Assembly (NCBI GenBank): GCA_021292165.1
Contig: CM037880.1
Span: 178,705,085 to 178,769,084, forward strand
Length of the DNA stretch: 64,000 nt
Source: Shinisaurus crocodilurus
Taxonomy: Eukaryota; Chordata; Lepidosauria; Squamata; Shinisauridae
Reading direction: 5' to 3'
Positions 1-12,100 of the stretch are shown here, piece after piece (position 1 is the first letter of the stretch; every line of letters starts with the position of its first letter). A model generated the notes under the pieces. That model saw only the letters and a list, made by a program, of their open reading frames with translations. It was not told the DNA's origin and made no database searches. The translations under genes and the position numbers were made by a program.

Positions 1-159
1 TTTGACAATTTTTGAAGTGCAAGTATTCGGCTTTTTTTTCATCACTACATTCAGCTTTGTTGAACTGGAATCCTGTTTCTCTGCAGTCACATTGCCTCTG
101 TTGTCATGTATTTCCAATAATGGTATCATTAGGAGTGATGTAGTATAGATATTTTCTGA
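1..159 (-). CDS. MYBL1: MYBL1 coding exon 15, cut by the window edge
   Basis: Residues 647-699: [21 protein letters not shown].. continuing to ..CTSKIVK at base 1. The acceptor is ATATAG at 161-160. The frame is still open at the edge. The remaining C-terminus, roughly 45-55 residues by comparison with known A-Myb length, must lie outside. Confidence 0.9.
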
Positions 160-3100
160 CTATATTGCAAAGAAAGAACAACCTGTAACTTAGTTGAAGA
201 ATAAAAAATTGACATAGTTAAAACTGTCTAATAACAATAAGGCCCTGAGTAGGTCTGCACCTAGAAACTCTGCTAGTAAGCTTTAGAAGTATTTAGCATC
301 ATTATAAAACTAGTATCCTTTGAATTAAGCAACTTTTGATAAGACTTCAAGGAGGCTATAGTCCCCTTAACCCCAGAATTCCAGTTTAAAATGTTTTATG
401 CTCAGATGAAAAAGCTCTGGTACCACTACTATGAAGGCCTGTCAGTACAGCAGCCTATAAATACCAATTAAAAACCCCCTCAAACATGTGTAATTTATCT
501 CGGTCTCACCATCATTAGAGGCACATTTTGTGAGGATGCAAGACAGGGCCTTCTTGGTGGTCACCCCTGGCTCTGGAACTTCCTGCCGAGGGAAGCTAGG
601 TCAGCTTCCCCTTTGCATTCCTCCTGCCGGCAGGCAAAAATGCTTTTATTTGAGCAGGCCTTTGGCATGTAAGGCTGGTCTGCTGCTGAAGGGCATTTTA
701 ACAGGATGAGTGATATTTATTTATTTTATTATTTTGTTTTTAATTGATTTGTTTTTATTTTATATTTTAATTAAGTTTTTGTTGTAATTTTTATTTTATA
801 ATTGTTAGCCACCTAGAGGGCCATTTTTGGTGGAAAGGAAGGATATAAATTTAATAAATAAAAACAGATCACTGTTTCTACCTACCATTTCCTCCTACCA
901 CTACAAATCTTTACAGGCAGTATTATTTTTATATGCCAGTGTCATGCTTTGTTGCATTACTAGTCAACAGTGAAGGTTCCAAATAACTACAACGTCAATA
1001 TTTGTTTCCATTTTACATTAAATATTTGCATCTTTTGTATGATGCCACTCACCTGTACATCTGAAACATTGTCTTCTGTGAAAAACTGGGCACCAAGCTC
1101 TTCTTTTTCCCAAGGATCCAAGACCAATGACTTTCTGACTTTCTTTGCAGAAGGGTTCTGTGACAAACATTTTAAAGAAAGAGAGGGAATTACAATTATT
1201 TCCATTATTCCTGCAACTCCAGAGTTACATGTAGTAATGTAGGGATGTACAGACTTTGTTAGATCTATCCTGTCAGTGTTTTGCACATTGTCAGGTATCT
1301 TTCGTTCCATAGTATGCTCACTGACAGAATCGGATTTTTTTTAACCAGAATGTTGTTTTACTTGCACTAATTTGCATTAGCGCTAATACGTATTTGTGTT
1401 AATGCACACTTGCACATTAATTAATGGGGGGGGGTTGCACGACACCCTAAGCCCCTTGGGAATTTCCCTGTGCCCAACTGATGATCGGCACAGCGGGGTT
1501 CAGGTGCTGCCTCCTACCTGCTCAGTCTTCCCGCCAGTATCTCAGGGAACACCCCGGGAGCACTGAGGGGAGCAAAGCAGGGATGACAGCTGCTGAAAAA
1601 TGCCCAAGTGGCACTTTTGGGAAGCTGTCAGAGGCTCCCCTCGTCTCTTCCCGTCGCTTGGCAGCGCTGCTGCTCAGCTTGGAAGCCCAGCACAAGCTGG
1701 CTCATACCTTCCCATTGCCCAGCAGTGACACTGCGCAGCTGAGTAGCGGCTACACTAGGCAACGGGGAAGGGGGCATGAGCCGCCTCATTCTCATTCCCC
1801 CCACCACCTTCCCCCCTCTCCTTCCTCATTCTCATTCCCCCCACCTTGCCCCTCCCCCCAATCCAACTTGTGAGAGACCTTCTTGCTAGTTAGGCTGGGG
1901 GAGGAGATTCTGCTTGCTAGCACCACACACAGCGCTACGAAGCAGAATAGCATCACTACCTCTGGCGAGCCTCTCACCGGGGGTGGGGGGTGTTCTCCTG
2001 GGTTTACCTGGGAGTAAGCCCAGGAGAACACGCCTCCTCGCGCCTGCCCACAGCCACTGCCTAAACTGAAAGAACTGCGACACTGGCTGAGGGTGGCATC
2101 CAGCTGCTGGGCTTCTCTTCCTCTTGAGGAAGCGACACCCAATGGTTGGTTCCCCCGGTGTGCGCCGCCTCTGCGACTCCTGAATGGGGGTTGAGCGGGC
2201 AGCACACGGTGGATCCCGGCAGTTCCCCCCACACCCCTGCCACGCCAAGTGCCACTTGGGCACTTTGGCAGCTGTCATCAGCCAGAGCGGCAACCCTTTT
2301 TGCCGCTCTGGCCAAGGGACTCTGTAGCCTTTTGGCTTGACCGTGGCTTAGTGTGTCATCCAGGTTTGGATGGCACGCTAAGCCACGGAGGGTTTGCTAA
2401 AGTCTAGAGCAAGCCATGGCTTCGCAAGGTGGTTATGAAGCCACCCCAGGGTGGCTTCTAAACCACCCTGCAGGAAGAGTGACGAGTTCGCACGACACGC
2501 TAAGCTACGGCAGCTTTGAAGCCACTGTGGCTTAGCGTGTCATGCAAACCCAGTCAATGTGAATTAGCATTAATGCAAATTAGCACAAATCCCCCCAAAG
2601 TTAAAAACCAGTGTGCAAGCCTACAGAATCTGCGTGAGTCAAAAAAAGCCGGTTCAGTGAGGAACCCACTGTCAGATTCATAGAAATCCCAACTCATTTG
2701 AATCAGGTGAGGATTTCTCCGACTTCCCTAGTATAACGTACCTCTAGTTTGCAACTTTTATAGGCAGAATCCTCCTCTTCCTTGAAGAATATATCTGTTC
2801 CAGTTTCCTCCTTTAAAACCTCTCTAATATCTTCTTCCAAATAGGCAAGTGGCTGTGACTAAATTAAATAGTTAAAGTGACACAAATTATCAAGTTAGAA
2901 GTGATGATTTTTTTTTTCTATTCCAGTGCCCTTTATGGGCAGTATCCACTCGGACACTAGCACTAACATAAATTACATTGTGGTAGATTAAGGCACCTCT
3001 AGGGCAATGCCAATAGTGATAGCTGGCACGACTGGATGCCCGGAAAACCTATTGTGCCAGCTAACAGTATTGGCGTTGTGCTAGAGGTCCCTTAAGCTAG

Positions 3101-6100
3101 CACAACATATTTTATATTAGTGCTAGTGTCCAACTGGATACTGCCCATGTCTTATTAAGTAGGGAGGCTGAACTCCTGTCTACATATTTAACTCTGCTTT
3201 ATAGCCATTCATGGTGATTCAAATTATACACGTACTCATTTAGAGAATGGAGAAAGTTGTATATAAGTAATGCAACCAAAGAATAATTTCCCTAAATATC
3301 AGAGTACTATGTACACATTCATTCCAAATCACAAGCAGTTAAAGGGGACACTAATAACAAAACTTTGCATAAGACTTTTATAAATATACAATGTCATATA
3401 CAACTATATTTCTTTATATACTAGTAGAGACCAACCCATGCTTGGTTGTTATGTGTGAACCAGGTCTAACTGTTAAATAGCTCTGATAATGAATCTGGAT
3501 GTGCAATTTTCACTTGCTGTTTATTTTTTTCCCATCAGCATATGAGCTTTCTGCACATTATAAAAGGGATATGAACTAAAATTCTACATACCACAATTTT
3601 CAGGGGACCATATTTTTTTTCCTGAGCAGCTAAGGCATTCTTGAATGGAGTAGGAGTCCTTGGTGTTGTACCTAGTAGAGATCTTCTAATAGTAGGTGTC
3701 CTAAAACTATCCAAGAACCAAAAGTTATAAAAGCAGAGTGTTGAAAGTTAGACAGTCAAAATCAGTCATTTCGAAGCTTTCTTCGAGAATGAATCCACTC
3801 CACCCTCTTCTTTTAATAATATTCAGGAATTCACTCTTTAGTACGTCTAGATTTTCTTTTAATTTTTTAAGGATCATGTTTAACAACGATTTCAGATCAA
3901 ATCATCAATCAACAACCTACCCTGCATTTTCTTTTTGATCTTTGGGTGTCATTTCTTTATTCTGCAAAGGAGTTGTAATAAGAACTTTTTGGCCACAAAC
4001 TGGAGTTGATGTAAATGCAGGATTTTCAAGGTTAAACTGCTCATTTTCAGAACAGGTGTTGAAGAACTGTATATAAAACAAGAACACAAATTGCTTGATG
4101 TACGTTGAGAAGTATTTCTCGCCCAACTATTTCAAACTACCTGTTCTGAATTGGCTTAAACAGCCTTAATTGTTCTGATTTCTTTGACTCTGCTATATGT
4201 ATACACACATGAGCAGCCCTGTAGCAAAAGAAATCCTTATTTGGAACCTCATGCCACACTGGAAATTTCATGAACCACAACTAAATATGCATATGCAAGC
4301 AGTACATTGCATAAAACATGTTAAGTTGGTGGTTTTTAGGCCATGACTAGGGAACATGGTCCAGTTAGCATTATTTGTGCACTTTCCCATATAAGACTAT
4401 ACCGGTATACAGGGCTTTTTTTCTGGTGGAACTCACCGGAACTGAGTTCCAGCACCTTTTCTTCTATTAATTGCATTACAATTCAATCGCCATCTACTCC
4501 CGAGGAAATGTAATCCAAGAGTTCCGGTACCTTTTTCTCCAGAAAAAAAGCACTGCGGGTATATATCCACTCTTCAGAGTGTTTCCCCCATACTCAATTT
4601 ACACTAAAAGCAAAGTTTATTCACAAGTATGATTCAGCATTCTAACACCAGAACAACACAATTTGTTAAGTAGCATTGCTAATTATCTTTACAAATAAAG
4701 ATAATTTGTCTTCTTCCATTCTACCTTGCTATTTTGCTGAACTCTGAGTTTGTCATTCCCATATTTTCAGTGCTCTTTTCTAAAATCATGAGGGCTAGAG
4801 ACTGGGAAAAAACCCTGATCTATACAAAAGCATTGCAAGCCAAGCATGAAGCAACTCAAGAAGGCTTGATTTACTTCCAGTTAAAAGGTGCAGAATATGC
4901 GTATTTGTCAGGGAAGAGTAAATCAACACATAGTTAAACATGCAATTTTCTTCTATCTACTGATAGCATCAATAAACATATGGCCAGGGGTGATCCAATA
5001 GATATTTGGCCTGTTTGGACATAATGGCAGCAAATGGTGAGCTAATTAACTCACGATTTACCACACCACATGCCACTGCCATTTTGAATATGCAACCTCC
5101 AATCTGCTTGATCGAAGGTTGCTCCATAACATCAAACCCGGACACTATGGGTTAATTGTTTAAACAACCCAAAGTTAACCTAACTACTGTAAGTTAACTG
5201 TGGGTTGTTTCATCAGGCGATCACTCGTGACCGAGTAAGATTGTCTTCCGGGATAAAAGGAGGAAATTCTAAAGAAGATTGTGTAGACTCTAGCGATGGG
5301 TCCGTAAGTGACTGTGGAGGCCAATTCTAGATTCACACAGCTTCCCACAGTGAGGACACAGGTTACCAGATAGAAGATGGTCCTGTAAAGGATTCATTTG
5401 ACGTGCTTTTCGCTTAGCACGTTTCTCCCTTTCACCTTGCACTCGGGCTTCTTCAAAGTCCATGGAACCTTTGTGAAAGGCCAACCTCCATTTAGATCGT
5501 TCATGGGCCAGAGCTTCCCAGTTTTCGATGTTTATATTGCATTTTTTTAGATTAGCCTTATGAACATCTTTAAACCTCTTATATTGACCACCGATATTCC
5601 GCTTTCCATCCTTGAGTTGGGAGTAAAGTAACTGCTTTGGGAGACGGCAGTCAGGCATTCGAACAACATGACCGGTCCACTGAAGTTGGCGTTGAACGAT
5701 CATTTTTTCAATGCTAGTAGTCTTTGCTTCTTCCAGTACACTGACATTTGTTCGCCTATCTTCCCAAATAATTTGCAGGATTTTCCGGAGGCAACGTTGA
5801 TGAAACCTTTCAAGGAGGTGGAAGTGACGTTTATAGATAGTCCATGTTTCGCAGGCATACAATAAAGTTGGTAATACAATGGCTTCATAAACCAGTGTTT
5901 TGGTCTTCTTACAAATATCCCGATCCTCGAACACTCTATGTTTCATTCGAGAAAATGCGGCACTTGCGGAGCTCAGACGATGCTGGATTTCACTGTCGAT
6001 GTTAGCTGTAACAGAAAGATAGCTGCCAAGATAGAGAAAATGATCAACATTTTCCAGTATTGTCCCGCCAAGCTGGATAGATGGCATCACCAAAGGATTG

Positions 6101-9100
6101 GCTTGCACTTGCTGATGAAGCACTTTGGTTTTTTTGATGTTAAGTGAGAGACCAAGTTTTTCGTATGCTTCTGCAAAAGCATTTAGGATAGTTTGGAGAT
6201 CATCCTCTGAATGTGCGGAGACCACATTATCATCAGCATACTGAAGTTCCACAACGGAGGTTGTAATTACCTTACTTTTTGCTTTCAGCCTGCTGAGATT
6301 AAAAAGCTTTCCATCTGTTCGATATATAATTCCCACACCGGTGGGAAGTTTCCCCTTGACAAGATGTAAAACCATGGCGATGAAAATGGCAAATAATGTT
6401 GGGGCGATAACACATCCCTGTTTAACACCTGATCCCACTTTAAATGGAGCACCATGAGAGCCGTTGTTGTCCAAAACCGTTGCCGTCATGTTGTCATGGA
6501 GAAGTCGCAAGATATTCACAAATTTATTGGGGCATCCAATTTTCATAAGGATAGTCCAGAGAGCTGTACGGTCTACAGTATCAAAGGCCTTAGCCAAATC
6601 GATAAATGCCATATAAAGGGGTTGATTTTGCTCCCGGCATTTTTCTTGGAGCTGACGTGCAGTAAAAATCATGTCTACTGTCCCTCTAGAGGGGCGGAAA
6701 CCATATTGAGTTTCAGGGAGGATCTCTTCTGAAATAGATAGAAGACGGTTTGCGAGAATCCTAGCAAATATTTTACCTGCGGTTGCTAAGAGAGAAATGC
6801 CCCGATAGTTTCCACAGTCTGTTCTATCACCCTTCTTAAAGAGGGTGATAATTATGGCATCCCTGAAGTCTTCTGGGATCTCTTCTCTTATCCAGATTTT
6901 TTCGATGAGTTTATGAAGATGTTGTACAAGTTCGGGGCCCCCTTCTTTAAAGATTTCAGCAGGAATCCCATCTGGTCCACTAGCTTTGTTGTTCTTCATT
7001 TGATTAATGGCTTTTTTTACTTCATCCAAAGTGGGGAGTATTGCAAGTTCCTCTTTAATTTGTTTTTGCGGGATTTGCGAAAAAATCTCATTATCCACCT
7101 TAGATTTACGATTTAAAAGGTCATAATAATGCTCTTTCCAACGCAGTGCAATAGACTCTTTGTCTTTTAAGAGTTTGGTGCCATCTTTTGATTGTAAAGG
7201 GTTTGTACCATAGGTTTTTGGTCCATAAATGGCCCTTGTGGCCTTAAAAAAGCCCCGTGCATCATGAGATTCTGCAAGTTGTTGAATTTCTTCAGCTTTC
7301 TTTTTCCACCAAGCATTCTTAAGTTCTCTTGTTCTTCTTTGGACCTCAGCCTTTGCGCTAGCGTAGGTTTTTTTCTTGGCAGCGCAGTTAATATCATTTT
7401 GCCATATTTGGAAGGCTTTCCTTTTTTGGTCAATTATATATTTAATCTCATTGTCATTTTCATCAAACCAATCCTGATGTTTCTTAGTTTCATATCCAAT
7501 AGTTTGTTCACAAGCTGCAGTAATGGAGGTTTTCAGCTTAGACCAATGGTCCTCAATGTTGTCAGGAGGTTCCGTAGGTAGATGTTCCTTAAGAAGTGAT
7601 TGAAGACAAGTTTGCTTAATAGGATCTTGAAGGGCGTGGATGTTCATTTTACGCCTTGGTTTCCTTCCTTGAAGCCTACGTTGGGGAGCAATGTTGATAA
7701 CCATTGTGGAACGGATTAGTCGGTGGTCTGTCCAGCAGTCGTCGGCACTCACCATGGCCCTAGTAAGAAGTACATCGCGGCGATCTCTAACACGGACAAT
7801 TACATAATCCAGAAGATGCCAGTGCTTTGACCGTGGGTGCTGCCATGATGTTTTAAACTTATTCTTTTGTCGAAAGAGCGTGTTTGTGATAGTGAGATTA
7901 TGCTCTGCACATATAGACAAAAGTAAGAGTCCGTTCGGGTTGCTATTACCAACTCCGTCTTTTCCAATAGTTTCTGGCCATAAATCAAAGTCACGCCCGA
8001 CTCTTGCGTTAAAATCGCCCAGGAGGATAATTTTATCCTCCTTAGGTATCTCTGACAGGAGAGTGTCCAACTGGCTGTAAAAACTTTCCTTGATGTCATC
8101 ATCAGCATCTAATGTTGGTGCATAAGCGCTCAAAATAGTTACCTGTTGGTTATTGGCGAGCTTTAATCGAAGAGTTATCAGGCGTTCGTTAATGCCAGTA
8201 GGAACTTCTGACAAAGAGTTCACTAGTTCATTTTTGATGGCAAAGCCTACACCATGTATTCGTCGGTCCTGCTCAGGTAGTCCTTTCCAGAAGAAGGTAT
8301 AACCTCCTTTTTCTTCTTTCAGCTGTCCCTCTCCTGCCCTTCGAGTTTCTTGAAGTGCTGCTATGTCAATTTTAAACCGTCTCAGCTCCCTTGCAATAAT
8401 AGTGTTTAACCCACAATTAACCCATAAAATACAACACAAATAATTTTGTGTTAAACACAAATAATTGTGTTTAACCCACAATTAACCCATAAAATCCAGG
8501 TTCAGATATCACAAAGCAACCTCTGATTGGGCCAATCCAAGGTTGCATATTTAAAAAGACAGCAGCATGCGCCTGGGACGTGCTCCAGTAAATTGTAATT
8601 AATTAACCCACAATTTGCCACCATTACATGCAAACTGGGTCATTGTTTACTTGGATGTCCAAAAGGCTTTTGATCAAGTCCCTCACCCAAATAAACATAG
8701 CAGTCATGAAATAAGAGAAATAAAAAAGAGATCTTGGGGTTGTGGCGGGCAGCTCGATGAAAATATCAACCGCACCTAAGAAAGGGTATTGTAGAGTTGG
8801 GAAAAGTGCAGAAAAGGGCAACTAAAATTATCAAAGGGCTTGAGCAACTCCCCTATGAGGAAAGGTTACAACAGCTGGGATTGCTTAGCTTAGAAAAATG
8901 AAGAGTAAGAGGAGACATGATAGAGGTGTACAAAATTATGCCTGACAAGGAGAAAGTGGATAGGGAGACATTTTCCTCCCCCTCTCATAATACTGAAACG
9001 TGGGGTCATCCCATAAAGCTGATTGGTGGGAGGGTCAGGATAGATAAAAGGAAGTACTTCCTCACACAGCACATAGTTAAACTATGGGATTCACTTCTAC

Positions 9101-12100
9101 AAGGTGTAGTGATGACCACCAATTTGGAGGCTTTAAAGGGTGATTGGACAAATTCAGAGGATAATGGTATCGATGGCTACTAGTCCTGATGGCTATATGC
9201 TACCACCAGTATCAGAGGCAGTATGCCTATGTACACCAGGTGCTGGGGAACATGGGCGGGAGGGCGCTGTTGCACTCATGTTCTGCTTATGGGTTTCCTG
9301 TGAGCTGGTTGGCCACTGTGTGGACTAGATGGATCCTTGGTCTGATCCAGCACGGCTCTTCTTATGTTCTTAATTGTTTCAAGTGAACTAACAGTTGAAT
9401 CATCTTCTATCAAACTAGTTTTTAGTAAAAGGACACCATCTAATCTGTTCAACTAAACCAACTTTTAGACCCTCCATTTTAAAAGTATATTAGTGCTTTC
9501 AAAATCCTTGCACTGCTTTTGGTCTTCAGCTGTTGGTTTTATTATGATTTTATTCTGTGGCTGTTTTAATTTGTTTTCAATTTTACATTATGTTTTATTC
9601 CTGTATTTTATTATTTTTATCTCTATTTTGTGAACTACCCAGAAGGCTCCAGCTATTGGGCAGTAAAGAAAAATTAATAATATAAATAAAATAAGTTAAT
9701 TGTAATAATTGCATTTACCTGGGAAGGAGAAAAGGGTAGTGTTTTCACTGGTGTTTGTTTTAGTGGAATATTTGAAGCATTGCTACATGAACCATCATTC
9801 TGTTCACTGACTGGTGACTGTCCAGCTCTGAGTTTCTTCTTCTTCCGCAAAATAGTCGGAGGAGTGCTGAACTTGGCTGCACTTGGGGGTGTTGATTCTT
9901 CTTCGTCACTTGTTTTTTTGCCATCAAGTACAACACTTACATTAAACTGGCACTCCATGGCCCCATCGTTGTGTTGAATCCGCATTAGTTTTACCGGAGC
10001 TTGATTGACAGGGGAGGTAGCCACATCAGAGAGGTCAAAGCTGGTGACATCACTCCATGCTACAGGATCCTACAACATCCAAGTCAAATGGAAGGGAAGA
10101 AAGGAATTTGCCACTTTTTTTAGCTTAAAGGAATAGTTGTTTCAACAGACTTGACCTGGTGGTATCAATGGCTTGACTACACATCAGTCTAATATAACAA
10201 ATTTTAACACTAGTCCTAATACACATTTTATTAGTTTTAATTCAATACCCTAATTCTCTCATATCATCCAGAATTTTATATATTTACTAACTGCACAATG
10301 TTCCCCCCCACAAAAAACCCAATATAGTAGTTTATATAACAGCTACATGTTGATTCAAACTTACAGACTCAATGAGTTCTAGTGTCTCTGCAAATTCAGG
10401 AATGGTCTGTAGAGATGATAACACCGCATTTGCCTCCACAGCCAAATATTTGGTAGGTGAGTTTTGCTGAGCTGTTGCAGCCTGCGTATCATCCATATAA
10501 AAGTCATTTGTTTGTTCCACAAGGCTATTTAGGGTATTTGACATGCTGTCTTCCATGATGAAGCTTCCAGACCAGTTAGAAAAATTTCCAGCTTGCTAAG
10601 AATACAAAAAAGTGTTGCTGTTTTATTGAAATTAAAGATAAATCAGAATTACTATAGAGGATTTCAAGGTATGTTTCATTGAGTTCATTATTAATTATGG
10701 AAATGCTCTATAGAAAAGATTTGGTGCAGAGCAATCCTCTGGCCCCTAGACAGCATCAAGAGGGCCACAGAATTGTTCGGATTCCCAGTTCCGAAGTCAG
10801 AAAAAAGCTCCGATCTTGGAGCTGGGAATCTGTGCTTGGATCCCTCTTCCCCTGCCTCACAGCCAGAGCAGAAAGAACTGCATCGGCTGTGCCTCCAAGG
10901 TTGTAAGTGCGGCCCTGGAAAAGAGGTGAAGGTGTTCTGGGGGGTGGGGAGGGGAGGAGACTGGGTCCACCAGGATACAATGTATCCTGGCAGTGCTCCA
11001 GCCTCCATCCCTCCCCGTCTGAAGCACAGTAGCTAGACAGCCGAAATTGGCCGTCTAGCTGATTTGCAGGGCAGGAGGAGCATGGAAGCAACAATCACCT
11101 CCGTGCTCCTCCCACCCAGCATAGGATGGGAGCCAGTGTGGCGTAGTGGTGAGAGTGTTGTACTAGGACTCAGGAGATCCGGGTTCTAGTCTCCGTTCAG
11201 CCATGAAACTCACTGGGTGACTTTGGGCCAGTCACTGACTCTCAGCCTAACCTACCTCACAGGGTTGCTGTGAGGATAAAATGGAGAGGAGGATGAGGAG
11301 GATTATGTAAGCCGCCTTGGGTTCCTTACAGGAAGAAAGGTGGAGTATAAATATAATAAATAAATAAATAGGATGCCCGTAATCCTCCAAGTTCAAAGGG
11401 TTACAGGCAGCACCATTGGATTGCAGTCTAACATGGTACTTACTGAGTTTGATAATTTACATGCTTAGGGCTACAATCCTATGTACACTTACTTGGGAAA
11501 CAGCCCCATTTAACACAGTACAGCTTACTTCTAAGTAAAGATGCATAGGATTGTACTGTAAGATCAATTATTCTTTTGTTTTTCCCTATTCTCTGTACGA
11601 ATGACGAGAAAACAAAAAACACTACCCAACATAAAATAATATTCCTTAGCACAAACCACTGCTCCTAATTATGTTAATGTAGTATTCTCAAATTTGAGGC
11701 TAATTCATATAGCCTGAAATCTACACCCATGCCTTTAGATGAATGCAAAAGTCATACAGGAAAAGTCAAATGATTTCCTACCAAAGCCAGACATCCTCCC
11801 CAAAAAATTCAAGAGTCAGAATATAAAACTTCACTGAGAATAATTCTCTAGTGCTCTTCCTATGTAAAATGTTCATGCACCTCAGGACTCTTGTATCTTA
11901 GGAGCGAACTACACATTGCATTCAAAAAGAGCCCCAATGTCTGTTGTTGTTGTTGCTGTTTAATTATCTTTAAGAAAAGCAGCTTTGAAAAGGTGTAATT
12001 TGGAGCAGAGAAGTAGCAGGGGGAGGGGTACTTAACACTTTCCCCACCAGCCACTTATTCACTCCAAGTTGCACCCCCTCTAAGCTGTTTTTTAAAATAA

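Noticed and set aside
1792..2340. Several overlapping GC-rich frames as a hidden exon or gene
   Set aside because: They overlap in many frames, have low-complexity Pro/Ser/Gly composition and lie inside the fold-back repeat.
3700..3706. Alternative acceptor AG (GTTTTAG) for MYBL1 exon 12
   Set aside because: Using it would drop five bases and shift the frame; the upstream GGATAG acceptor restores GFRTP.
8401..8481. Met at 8481 as the true start of the LINE protein
   Set aside because: The first roughly 26 residues are translated from fold-back sequence ('taacccacaatt' words). The element's own N-terminus is missing, so this is a chance upstream extension.
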